DNA of 64,000 nucleotides from Bog-473 sp963730785 (lineage in GTDB: Bacteria > Actinomycetota > Acidimicrobiia > Acidimicrobiales > RAAP-2), in assembly GCA_963730785.1 (NCBI GenBank), contig CAVSTF010000010.1, forward strand, positions 744,001-808,000, given 5' to 3'. The translations under genes and the position numbers were made by a program. Below the pieces are notes generated by a model, which saw nothing but the letters and a program-made list of their open reading frames with translations, ran no database searches and was not told the origin of the DNA. The first letter of the stretch is position 1, and each line of letters begins with the position of its first letter. Below, piece after piece: positions 56,163 through 64,000 of the stretch.

Positions 56163-56671
56163 AGGGCTTCAGAGGCACGATAAACGGGTGGATAGCGACT
56201 AACGCCCCGCGTGACCTTTGGCCGACATCTGAAGCATCGAGAGCTTGCTCAAGGCCACGAGCGATCGCGTCCAGATCGACCTTTGAAAGCGAGGTAAGAC
56301 CCGCTGGTGGCCGACCCATGATTTCCTCGCCCTGCTTGGCCATGGTGGCGCCAAGAGGTGTGGCCGTCACCAGTTTGGCGCGACGATCGGTGGGGTGGGG
56401 GCCTCGTTCGACCAGTTGCTGCTTTTCCAGGTCGTCCACCACGAGCGTGGCATAAGGCGCATCAATCCCAAGATTGGCGGCCAGCTCCCCCATCGTCATG
56501 GGATGACGGGCAATACGCCTCAAAGCACGCAACCGTCCAAAACTGATGCCGACGGCCTCGCTCACCTCGCGGCGTCGCTCGTTGTCGAGCACGAGGTCGC
56601 ACATGGCCGCCCACGCCCTGCGGGCTACGTCGTCCTCAGGGACGATTCGGCGACTGGCCGGAAGTGGTCAT
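56143..56671 (-). CDS. MarR-family transcriptional regulator, apparent +1 frameshift
   Basis: 175 aa when repaired, ATG 56671 in an ATGA overlap with the upstream MFS stop. Reading begins TTSGQSPNR, shifts at about 56644-56659, then RIVPEDDVARRAWAAMCDLVLDN leads into the winged helix: GRLRALRRIARHPMTMGELAANLGI and VVDDLEKQQLVERGPHPTDRRAK (wing). It probably represses the efflux operon in which it lies, released by small phenolic or drug ligands; ligand not known. Without repair, the first start would be ATG 56604 and the protein would lose its N-terminal dimer helix. Confidence 0.85.
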
Positions 56672-58126
56672 CAGCCCTGCACCTCCAGGAATTCGGGATT
56701 CAGTTCCTGAGCAACCCGGCCTGCAGTTTCTTTGGCCCGCGCGCTCGTAACGACTCGACCGAGAATCAGTACCACGAATCCACACCCAGCTAGCACCATC
56801 CACCCGGCCCGGATCGAAGAGACGTCGACGTGGATGGAACCCTTTATCGGACGACGCCAGAAGTGAGCCGACGACAGCGACACCGAGAGTGGCGCCGACT
56901 TGCCGTGAGGTCGACGCGATCGCTGCGGCCACCCCGGCCTGGGCTCGAGGCATCCCGGAAACGGCAGCGTTCGTGATTGGCGCGTTCACAAACCCAAACC
57001 CGATGCCGTAGACGACGTAGGCAGCGAAGAGCCACGCGAACGATGACTTCGGACCAATCTGGCTCAACATGGCGCAACTGACAGTGAGGGCTAAACCGGC
57101 GATCAAGAGGGGTATGCGAGCGCCCCTTGAGCCCACTAGCCGTCCGGAAACGGGTGGTAACAGCATGGTCATCGCCGCCATGGGCAGAGTGCAGAGACCG
57201 GCGCGGAGGGGCGATAGCCCTCGCACCTCTTGTAAGTACAACGTATTGAGGAACAGGAATCCTCCCAGCGTCGCGAATGCCGCCACGGCAATGACCGCAG
57301 CCCCGGAGAATGGAATCGACTTGAAGAAGCGAAGGTCGATAAGCGGTTCGTCTCGACGTCTCTCCCAACGGAGTAGGCCAATCAACGAAAGGACGGCGAG
57401 CGCGAGTGCGGTCACGATCACCGGGGATCCCCAACCCCGATCAGGAGCTTCGATAATGCCGTAGGTGAGCGAGGCCAATAAGACCACCACTAACGCTTGG
57501 CCGACACCATCAATTCGGCGGGCTCTTGGCGCCCGAGATTCCGGTATGAACCGGAGGGTGAGGAGGATGGCAGCCACGCCGACCGGGAGATTGATCCAGA
57601 AAATGGCACGCCAGCCGACCGAATCCACCAGCAGACCGCCGACGACTGGTCCGAGCGCCATGCTGATGCCAACTACCGCCGCCCATACGCCCACGGCCTG
57701 AGCGCGCTCTCTCTGGTCGGTGAAGGTGTTCGTGATGATGGACATAGCGACCGGATTCAGCATCGAACCGCCGATGGCCTGCATCATCCGGAAAATCACC
57801 AACAGAGAAAGATTGGGAGCGACACTGCACAGCAGAGATCCCAGGGAGAACAGGGTGAGTCCCACTATGAAAGTTCGTTTGCGACCGAGCCGATCTGCCG
57901 TCGACCCGGACAACATGAGCAAGCTGGCCAACACCAAGGTGTAGGCATCGATAGTCCACTGCAGACCCGACACCGATGCGTGGAAATCCCGACCGATCGC
58001 GGGCAGCGCAACATTCACGATGGTCACATCGAGTCCAACGATGAGCAGACTCATTGAACAAATGAGGAGGACCCCGACTCGACGACGCCGGCTCAACTCG
58101 GGTGGGGCAGTTTGTTGTAGAACCAT
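56671..58126 (-). CDS. DHA2-type MFS multidrug efflux protein, apparent +1 frameshift
   Basis: 484 aa when repaired, from ATG 58126. Helix 1 motif MSLLIVGLDVTIVNVALPAIG, loop STADRLGRKRTFIVG and motif LGPVVGGLLVDSVGWRAIFWINLPVG are DHA2 marks. Fourteen hydrophobic segments. A +1 in CCC/TTT 56840-56845 displaces the last 60 residues (IHVDVSSIRAGWMVLAGCGF). It likely exports toxic compounds with proton exchange under control of the MarR protein coded with it. Start chosen as first ATG that gives a compact N-terminus. Confidence 0.88.
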
Positions 58127-58211
58127 AATAGTGATGAATATATAACCATATGATCGATCTCTGATCACCCTGCCGAATCGGCTGGCAACTGGCATCATTG
58201 GCACGCGAGCC
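58127..58211. promoter_or_regulatory. AT-rich divergent control region upstream of the MFS-MarR operon
   Basis: The first 50 bases are far more AT-rich than the surroundings and contain short palindromes: CATATG, GATCGATC and TGATCA, plus TATATT that could be a -10 for the efflux gene. A MarR operator would be expected here. No ribosome site stands out. Confidence 0.4.
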
Positions 58212-58463
58212 ATGTCCCAGACCGTTGATGACCTGATTTTGGACCTACTGGATTGGATCGGCCCCGGCCAACGCAGTTATTTGGATGTGTTGGACGTCTG
58301 GCGAACGTCGTGCCCCCGACTACCGGTGTGGGAAGAGGCCGTCGCCCGTGGGTTTATTGAGCGCGGCTACGCCGAGGGCTTGGGTCAGCTCATTTGTGTG
58401 TCGGCCGTGGGCAAACAGCATCTCGAGCACTATCGAGCGCGGTCAATTAACTCACCGGCCTGA
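58212..58463 (+). CDS. Conserved small protein of unknown function (83 aa)
   Basis: 83 aa, ATG 58212. Contains LLDWIGPGQRSYLDVLDVWRTSCPRLPVWEEAVARGFIERG, a segment I recognise as recurring in hypothetical proteins of Actinobacteria and Proteobacteria without known role. Predicted mostly helical, one Cys, no membrane part. It starts divergently from the MFS gene, so the AT-rich region could control both. No function assigned. Confidence 0.7.
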   Translation: MSQTVDDLILDLLDWIGPGQRSYLDVLDVWRTSCPRLPVWEEAVARGFIERGYAEGLGQLICVSAVGKQHLEHYRARSINSPA

Positions 58464-58536
58464 TAAGAGTTTTCCGCCTGGGCCAGTCACAACTCGGTCA
58501 TGGGCGAACCGTCACGCTGCAAGAAAAATCAAAATT

Positions 58537-58612
58537 TGGCGCCCCCGGCAGGAATTGAACCTGCGACCATTGGATTAGAAGTCCACTGCTCTATCCGCTG
58601 AGCTACGGGGGC
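58537..58612 (-). tRNA. tRNA-Arg (anticodon TCT)
   Basis: Minus strand: acceptor GCCCCCG (58612-58606) pairs with CGGGGGC (58547-58541), then G and encoded CCA (58539-58537). Anticodon loop context GGACTTCTAATCC gives TCT. T arm CAGGTTCAATTCCTG. Total 76. Confidence 0.95.
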
Positions 58613-58724
58613 GGGCGGGTCATATATAGCCTGGCATACGGCATTGAGCGGGTGATTCATGCCTGAGGGCCAGTTCCGGAAGCGACTCGGACCCCCCTCC
58701 CTATGTGCCAAACTTGTCGGTCTT

Positions 58725-58802
58725 GGTGGGCGTAGCTCAGTCGGTTAGAGCGCCAGGTTGTGGTCCTGGAGGCCGGGGGTTCGAGACCCCTCGCTCACCC
58801 CA
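58725..58802 (+). tRNA. tRNA-His (anticodon GTG)
   Basis: Acceptor arms GTGGGCG (58726-58732) and CGCTCAC (58792-58798), genome-coded extra G-1 (58725) opposite C73 (58799), and encoded CCA (58800-58802). Anticodon GTG at 58760-58762 in a CCAGG/CCTGG stem. The G-1:C73 pair is the identity element of tRNA-His. Confidence 0.95.
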
Positions 58803-58864
58803 AGAAGTATCGCCAGCAGGATCGGGCGATACCTACATCTCGTTTGGGGAGTGACGCCAAAGTG

Positions 58865-59659
58865 ATGGCTTCAGCGCGAGGCAGGACGGTCATGGTCACG
58901 GGCGCTTCGTCCGGGATCGGTGAAGCGGTTGCCAAAGAGCTGGCGCAACGAGGCGACACGGTGGCCTTGGTGGCACGTCGACAAGATCGCCTCGATGCCG
59001 TGCTCGCTGAGTGTCGGAAATCTTCTCCCGCCTCGGAGCGATGGGCCGCCGACCTTTCTGACCCAAACGACGCGGCGGAGTTGGCGCTCGCCATTTGGGA
59101 CCACTACGACGGAATCGACGTCATCATCAACAACGCTGCCGTACCCATGCGGCGCCATGCCACCCGCCTCACGCTGGCCGAAGTTGAGCGCACGATGACG
59201 ATCAACTACTTCTCACCTGTGGCCATCACGCTGGCGCTACTCCCCAGGATGCTGGAACGTAGGTCGGGCACCATCGTGAACGTGTCAAGTCTTGGTGGCC
59301 GCCTAGGCATCACCACCGAGGCTGCCTATTCGGGGTCAAAATTTGCACTGGCCGGATGGAGTGAGTCGTTGGCCATCGACCTCGATGGATCCGGGGTAGT
59401 CGTCCGACTCATTCTCCCGGGCGCCATCGATACCGAGATTTGGGATCAGCCCGATAACGACGCTCCGCTGTATGACGGTCCGAAAGCTCCGCCATCCGAT
59501 ATTGCCGGCGGCATCATCGACGCCATCGACAGTGATCAATTCGAGCACTACCTGCCGGACATGAAGGCCGTCATCGAGATGAAGACTTCGGATTTCGACA
59601 GTTTCATGGTCGGCATGCGGGCCATGACCCAGCAGCACAACGAAGGAGCGTCCTCATGA
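58865..59659 (+). CDS. Short-chain dehydrogenase/reductase
   Basis: 264 aa from ATG 58865 (GTG one codon earlier also possible), with GGGGAG about 11 bases upstream; the frame continues upstream into the tRNA, so the chosen start is needed. Classical SDR marks: VTGASSGIGEAVA (cofactor), IINNAAVPM, VNVSSLGG (Ser) and catalytic YSGSK. Oxidises or reduces an unknown alcohol/ketone with NAD(P). The stop overlaps the MDR start by 4 bases, indicating an operon. Confidence 0.92.
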   Translation: MASARGRTVMVTGASSGIGEAVAKELAQRGDTVALVARRQDRLDAVLAECRKSSPASERWAADLSDPNDAAELALAIWDHYDGIDVIINNAAVPMRRHATRLTLAEVERTMTINYFSPVAITLALLPRMLERRSGTIVNVSSLGGRLGITTEAAYSGSKFALAGWSESLAIDLDGSGVVVRLILPGAIDTEIWDQPDNDAPLYDGPKAPPSDIAGGIIDAIDSDQFEHYLPDMKAVIEMKTSDFDSFMVGMRAMTQQHNEGASS

Positions 59660-60894
59660 AGGCCCTACTGTTCGGCTCTGCCCCCGACAAGGCCGAGGCT
59701 CGCCCAGCTCCGACCGATGAGTTGGAAACCATGTTGGCTGGCCTCCCCTTCGGTCTGCATGACATGGACGATGCCCGCCTCGTGCGGCCTGACTGGGTCA
59801 TCACCAAGCCCATCCTCTCTGGCATCTGTGGATCAGACGCCAAGCTGGTGTTGGGCGACTTCAGTAGCGGCGACATGGACAATCCCATGGCCGCCTTCTC
59901 CTCTCTGCCACACGTCCCGGGTCACGAAGTGGTGGCCGAAGTCGTCGCCATGGGTCCGGCCGCCAAGGGACTGGACGTTGGCCAGCGAGTTGTCTTAAAT
60001 CCCTGGCTCACTTGTGGGCCCCGTGGGATCGAGCCCAAGTGCCCTCCCTGCCAAAGCGGGGATCTCAGTTTGTGTTGGAGCTTCACTAAGGGCGACCTCG
60101 GTCCAGGAGTGCACGTCGGTGTGATCACGGGCGCTCCAGGCGCGTGGGCTGAACTGTTGTCAGCCCACGATTCCATGCTGATACCAGTGCCGGATCACAT
60201 CTCGAATGAGGCAGCGGTCCTGGCTGATCCTTTCGCCGTCTCATTTCACGCCATCGTCCGGCATCCACCACCCAAGGGTTCCCGAGTGCTCGTCTACGGC
60301 TCTGGCGCACTGGGGCTCACCAGTGTCGCCATCCTGCGCGCCCTTTACCCAGACGTGGAAGTTGGCGTCGTCGCCCGTTTCGAGTCGCAAGCCGAAATGG
60401 CCCGGCAATTCGGAGCACACAAGGTGTTCCAGCACGAACCCCGCCTGGCCTTGGTTGAAGAACTGGCCGAATGGTCAGGCGCGGTCCTCCACCAACCGTT
60501 CGACGGACTACCGGTGACGCATCCGGGCCACATTGACGTCATTTACGACACCATCGCCAAAGCGGAAACGCTCGAAGTAGGTGTGCGCGTCCTCGCCGAA
60601 CGAGGCAAGTTGGTCTATACCGGGGTATCGACACCGGAGCGCTGGGAGTGGACTCCCATTTACTTCAAGGAGATCACCATCGCGGGCTCAAACGCCTTTG
60701 GCATGGAGGATTTCGATGGTGAGCGCAAGCACGCCTTGGAGCATTACCTGCAGTTTGTCTCCGATGGCCGTCTTGATATCACGCCCATGCTGACCCACCG
60801 ATTCCCCCTGACTGATTGGTGGCATGCCCTGAAGGCAATCGCCCGCCAAGATGAGAGTGGTGCCTTGAAAGTGGCCTTTACCCCGAACGGCTAG
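59656..60894 (+). CDS. Zinc-dependent alcohol dehydrogenase-like MDR protein
   Basis: 412 aa. Catalytic zinc ligands in GICGSDAKLV (Cys) and VPGHEVVAEVV (His/Glu), structural zinc-type Cys in KCPPCQSGDLSLC, and a Rossmann motif VLVYGSGALGLTSVAIL. The N-terminal 45 residues with ETMLAGLPFGLHDMDD are longer than in typical members. It should oxidise an alcohol or polyol with NAD(P). Coupled with the SDR; the end converges with the FGGY kinase with 4 bases overlap. Confidence 0.9.
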   Translation: MKALLFGSAPDKAEARPAPTDELETMLAGLPFGLHDMDDARLVRPDWVITKPILSGICGSDAKLVLGDFSSGDMDNPMAAFSSLPHVPGHEVVAEVVAMGPAAKGLDVGQRVVLNPWLTCGPRGIEPKCPPCQSGDLSLCWSFTKGDLGPGVHVGVITGAPGAWAELLSAHDSMLIPVPDHISNEAAVLADPFAVSFHAIVRHPPPKGSRVLVYGSGALGLTSVAILRALYPDVEVGVVARFESQAEMARQFGAHKVFQHEPRLALVEELAEWSGAVLHQPFDGLPVTHPGHIDVIYDTIAKAETLEVGVRVLAERGKLVYTGVSTPERWEWTPIYFKEITIAGSNAFGMEDFDGERKHALEHYLQFVSDGRLDITPMLTHRFPLTDWWHALKAIARQDESGALKVAFTPNG

Positions 60895-62294
60895 GCGCCC
60901 GTGCCGAGAGCGCAGAAACGCTGATAACGCTCTTCCGTGAACTTGGCCCACGTACGGTCGGGTTCAATGATGCGTCCGGTGGAAGCCCATCGGGCGGAAT
61001 CATTCAGTGAGGATTCAAGCCCAGCCGCCATGCGGGCGAAGAAGGCGGCACCACGGGCGGCACCATCGGGTACCGCCACGGCCTCCACTGGAAGTCCTGT
61101 GGCGTCGGCCACGGCCGACATCCAGGCCGTGACCCGGGATCCCCCTCCGCTGGCCACAATCCGCCTGACCGGCGCCCCGGACTGGTCGATGATTCGCTTG
61201 ACCACGAAACCGCTCGCTTCAAACGCGGCGCGTTCAATGGCTGCTCCGCCCGATGCGATGTGGAGATCCTGAAGGCTGCCTCGAAGGGTGTGATCGTTAA
61301 ACGGCGTCCGCTCGCCCCGGATGTAGGGCAACCAGAGCGGGATGCGATCGGGATGACCGAGCCGCGGATCTTGTTTCTCTCGATCGGGGCCAGGCTTGGG
61401 CACGTCCCGCAGCAACGACCGGGCCCAGTCGACGAACAGGGCGCCGGCATTGCTCGGCCCGCCAATCAAGAATCGATGCGGCGTCGTATGGGGATAGCTG
61501 ATCAGGCCCGGCACCTCAAGCCAGTCTTCCGTCACGACCCACACAATGAGGGTGGCCCCAAAGATGACCAGGACATCGCCGGCCTCGACGGCACCAGCCA
61601 CAACCTGATCGCAAAGAGCATCGATGGAGCCACCGGTGAAGACCGTGTCGGTACCGGGCAACGTGCCACCCGATTCGCACATGCCGATCACTCTGGGAAG
61701 CTGAGACTCCTTGACCCCAATCGAATCCAACAGGGGTTGATTCCACTTTCCCCAGGCGTGCAGGGAACCCAGTGAACCGGTGACTGCCGAGTCGATGGCG
61801 CCCACTCCCGACAGGGCATGAGTGGCCACGGCCTGGCAGGGCCAGTAGCCCTTCGCCTCCGGTGCCTCGGCCACTGCCCAGGCCAGGAAGCCTTCCGCGT
61901 CGAACATCATCCCCGACGGGAGTTCCTCTGCTGGCACATCGGGCGCACCTGCTGGTCGACCCTCGATGTCGCCATAGAGCAGGCCGGGCAGTACGGGCAC
62001 TCCCGATCGATTGACGGCGGTCAACGAGGGCACCATGGCGGTCACCGTGACCCCGGCTGGTGCGGGGCGGCTCTCGCCTTCCAACTGGGCCAGGAGGTCG
62101 GCGTAGGCCTTCCTTGGCCCTGCCCGCCAGGCACGCTTTGCGTCATGACGGAGCTGATCGGGCTCCGGTGCCACCACCTGATGGGGTACTCGGCTCCGGG
62201 CGACGACCTTTCCGTCCTGATCGACAGCCAGGGCCTTCACCGAGGTGGTGCCGATATCCACCCCAACCGTGACGGCATCGTGACGCTGGTTCAC
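60891..62294 (-). CDS. FGGY-family carbohydrate kinase
   Basis: 467 aa, GTG start. N-terminal TVGVDIGTTSVKALAVDQDGKVV and C-terminal VASGGGSRVTAWMSAVADATGLPV are the FGGY phosphate and adenosine motifs; middle GGSIDALCDQVVAGAVEAGD. Such kinases phosphorylate pentuloses, glycerol or related sugars; substrate cannot be read. Between it and the divergent dehydrogenase lie 71 bases, probably with both promoters. Its neighbours make a polyol or sugar route plausible. Confidence 0.88.
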   Translation of the reverse strand: MNQRHDAVTVGVDIGTTSVKALAVDQDGKVVARSRVPHQVVAPEPDQLRHDAKRAWRAGPRKAYADLLAQLEGESRPAPAGVTVTAMVPSLTAVNRSGVPVLPGLLYGDIEGRPAGAPDVPAEELPSGMMFDAEGFLAWAVAEAPEAKGYWPCQAVATHALSGVGAIDSAVTGSLGSLHAWGKWNQPLLDSIGVKESQLPRVIGMCESGGTLPGTDTVFTGGSIDALCDQVVAGAVEAGDVLVIFGATLIVWVVTEDWLEVPGLISYPHTTPHRFLIGGPSNAGALFVDWARSLLRDVPKPGPDREKQDPRLGHPDRIPLWLPYIRGERTPFNDHTLRGSLQDLHIASGGAAIERAAFEASGFVVKRIIDQSGAPVRRIVASGGGSRVTAWMSAVADATGLPVEAVAVPDGAARGAAFFARMAAGLESSLNDSARWASTGRIIEPDRTWAKFTEERYQRFCALGTGA

Positions 62295-62365
62295 AAATCT
62301 GACATCCGTGTCATGCTTCCGCCATTATGGACGAGGATTTCACCGACCGAGAGGGGTTTGAGTAG

Positions 62366-63349
62366 ATGAGCGACACCCGGCCGAAGGCCCTGGTGACTGC
62401 GGCAGTGAGCGGTTCCGGGCTCGACCTCTTGCATGAGCTGGCTGATCTGACCCTCGATTCGTGGCTTGACCAGCCCAGTCTTCGCATCTACAACTCGACC
62501 CAGCTCGCCGCCCGGGTCGCCGAAGAAGGCGCCAACATCGTGGTGGTCGAGAGTGACGTGTGCGGGGCCGACCTCTACGAGCAGCCCATGATCGCCGTCG
62601 CAAGCTGCCGTGGTGACCCCAACAACGTGGATGTGGCGGCCGCCACCGCGGCCGGCGTACCCGTTCTTTTCGCACCCGGCCGCAATGCCGACGCCGTGGC
62701 CGAACTGGCTGTTGGTCTGCTTTTCGCCGCCACCCGCGGCATCGTCCCCGCCGACAAGGACGTTCGAGAAGGCGAGATTTATCGGGACGGCAAAATTCCC
62801 TACCAGCGCTACCGGGCCTGGGAGTTGAACGGACGAACCGTCGGCCTGGTGGGTCTGGGTGCCGTGGGTCGGGCCCTCCGGTGGCGTCTGCGTGGACTGG
62901 GCATGGATGTGCTGGCCTACGACCCCTACGCTCCCGACGCCACCTCATCGTTGGATGAGCTATTTGCGCGATCCGACGTCATTTCGGTCCATGCGCCGGT
63001 GACGGACGAGACCACCGGCATGATCGGTACCGACGCCTTCTCAAAGATGAAGGACGGCGTGGTGTACCTCAACACCGCCCGGGCCAAGATCCATGACACT
63101 GATGCATTGGTGGCCGCTCTCCAGTCAGGCAAGGTCAGCGCGGCCGGCCTCGATCACTTTGAGGGTGAACACCTGGCGACCGATCACCCCCTCACCACCT
63201 TCCCGTCCGTGGTGCTCACCCCTCACATCGGTGGCGCCACCTACGACACGGAGTCGAATCACACCCGCACCATCGCAGAAGACTTGTGCCGGCTCCTGGC
63301 GGGAGCCCGACCGCTGCACTGCAAAAACCCAGAGGTACTTGGCCGCTGA
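62366..63349 (+). CDS. D-isomer 2-hydroxyacid dehydrogenase family protein
   Basis: 327 aa, ATG with GAGAGGGG 9 bases upstream. Rossmann motif VGLVGLGAVGRALRWRLRG, catalytic Arg in VVYLNTARAKIHD and His in TPHIGGATYD; Glu likely in HFEGEHLA. Typical PGDH/glycerate dehydrogenase-like architecture, with NAD. Together with the divergent FGGY kinase it may form a sugar-acid route; substrate unknown. One base separates its stop from the next start. Confidence 0.92.
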   Translation: MSDTRPKALVTAAVSGSGLDLLHELADLTLDSWLDQPSLRIYNSTQLAARVAEEGANIVVVESDVCGADLYEQPMIAVASCRGDPNNVDVAAATAAGVPVLFAPGRNADAVAELAVGLLFAATRGIVPADKDVREGEIYRDGKIPYQRYRAWELNGRTVGLVGLGAVGRALRWRLRGLGMDVLAYDPYAPDATSSLDELFARSDVISVHAPVTDETTGMIGTDAFSKMKDGVVYLNTARAKIHDTDALVAALQSGKVSAAGLDHFEGEHLATDHPLTTFPSVVLTPHIGGATYDTESNHTRTIAEDLCRLLAGARPLHCKNPEVLGR

Positions 63350-63350
63350 C

Positions 63351-64000
63351 GTGACGGCTCACCAACCGACCATCATCGCCACCAGCATCGGGTTCCAAGC
63401 TGAAGGACCTGATCCAACCAACCTCCGGCCGGGACCGTCCTATGAGTTCGCGGCTGAGCTGGCCAACGCCGGAACGCATCCCCGGATCTGCATCATTAAT
63501 ACGGCCGGTGGCGATGACGACACGCGTTTGGCCGCCTTCCACAATGCGTTCTCAAAGCTCGGATTCATCAGTTCCGACCTCAGGTTGTTTCCCATGCCCA
63601 ACTGGCCCGATGTCCGAGAGCATCTTCTGTCACAGGACATCATTTGGGTGGGCGGTGGCAGCACGGCCAACCTGTTGGCACTGTGGCGGGTTCACGGTCT
63701 CGACGTGATCCTTCGGGAATGCTGGGAAGCCGGCGTCGTGCTGAAGGGCGTGTCGGCTGGTTCACTCTGCTGGCACATCGGCGGTACCACGGATTCTTTC
63801 GGGGAAGTGCTCCAACCGGTGACCAACGGATTGGCCTTTCTGCCCTACAGCAACAGTCCACACCATGATGCTGAAGTACTTCGTCGCCCCACTGTCCACC
63901 GCCTGATAGCCGACGGCACTCTTCCCGACGGCTACGCCACCGAGAACGGAACGGGACTGGTTTTCTTCGGAACCGAACTGGTCGAAGCCATCACCGAGGA
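63351..64000 (+). CDS. Peptidase E-like (S51) protein, partial
   Basis: At least 216 aa, GTG 63351, cut by the window end. Begins TAHQPTIIATSIGF, then ICIINTAGGDDDTR, and DIIWVGGGSTANLLALWR. The nucleophile is Ser in GVSAGSLCW and a partner His lies in SNSPHHDAEV. This matches peptidase S51, which cuts Asp-X dipeptides, or the related cyanophycinase-type fold. The missing end prevents a firm call. Cotranscribed with the 2-hydroxyacid dehydrogenase. Confidence 0.85.
   Translation, partial: MTAHQPTIIATSIGFQAEGPDPTNLRPGPSYEFAAELANAGTHPRICIINTAGGDDDTRLAAFHNAFSKLGFISSDLRLFPMPNWPDVREHLLSQDIIWVGGGSTANLLALWRVHGLDVILRECWEAGVVLKGVSAGSLCWHIGGTTDSFGEVLQPVTNGLAFLPYSNSPHHDAEVLRRPTVHRLIADGTLPDGYATENGTGLVFFGTELVEAITE

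Noticed and set aside
58529..58711. 60-aa open frame with PVAQRIEQWTSNPMVAGSIPAGGA
   Set aside because: A familiar false translation of a tRNA-Arg region; the tRNA itself folds well on the minus strand.

Overview
The window is high-GC DNA with dense, short-gapped genes. It carries several actinobacterial hallmarks: a PNP/obgE/proBA/nadD/rsfS neighbourhood, a MtrAB-like two-component system followed by a GerMN lipoprotein, a UvrD2-type helicase with a C-terminal tetracysteine, an F420-type LLM-family oxidoreductase, a mycothiol-dependent (DinB-like) enzyme, DUF222-HNH and DUF5679 proteins, and many starts that look leaderless. The best guess is an uncultured or deep-branching actinobacterium, probably Acidimicrobiia-like. 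The class assignment is inference.

Layout. 1-2955 (+): tail of a peptide-ABC substrate-binding protein, then response regulator, histidine kinase and GerMN lipoprotein. 2952-5039 (-): LLM oxidoreductase, nadD, a tiny membrane protein and rsfS. 5072-8030 (+): class II DAHP synthase and a secreted repeat/GH25-like protein. 8038-16034 (-): DUF222-HNH, and the operon obgE-proB-proA-MoxR-CoxE/VWA-histidine phosphatase. 16097-19997 (-): copper amine oxidase, DtxR-type regulator, MtaD-like amidohydrolase; PNP and a VOC protein diverge from it (20047-21210, +). 21257-37580 (-): a long housekeeping block of tig, clpP, clpX, folC, ndk, mreBCD, mrdA, a split radical-SAM/DUF2344 pair, RNase E/G, rplU and rpmA. 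37683-46771 (+): DUF5679, D-aminoacylase-like deacylase, hydrolase-cyclase fusion, UvrD2, tRNA-Pro and a cyclase-AAA-TPR protein. 46796-49571: an orphan ParA with a zinc-ribbon partner, a VOC protein and a DUF3089 esterase. 49763-56162 (+): DHA2 efflux protein, LOG protein and the pstSCAB phosphate operon behind a candidate PHO box. 56143-64000: MarR-MFS efflux operon, an 83-aa protein, tRNA-Arg, tRNA-His, and a redox/sugar-kinase set (SDR, Zn-MDR, FGGY kinase, 2-hydroxyacid dehydrogenase, peptidase E) cut by the window end.

The most important caveat is that about 18 genes or gene parts, including the normally essential mreB and obgE and the biosynthetic gene aroG, are interrupted by single-base indels, mostly +1 and mostly in or beside short homopolymers. 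Removing one base (in one case adding one) restores full-length family members each time, so I treat these as probable sequencing or assembly errors and give the full repaired span. No insertion sequence, prophage, CRISPR array, rRNA or replication origin was seen. No gene-free stretch exceeds about 200 bases.
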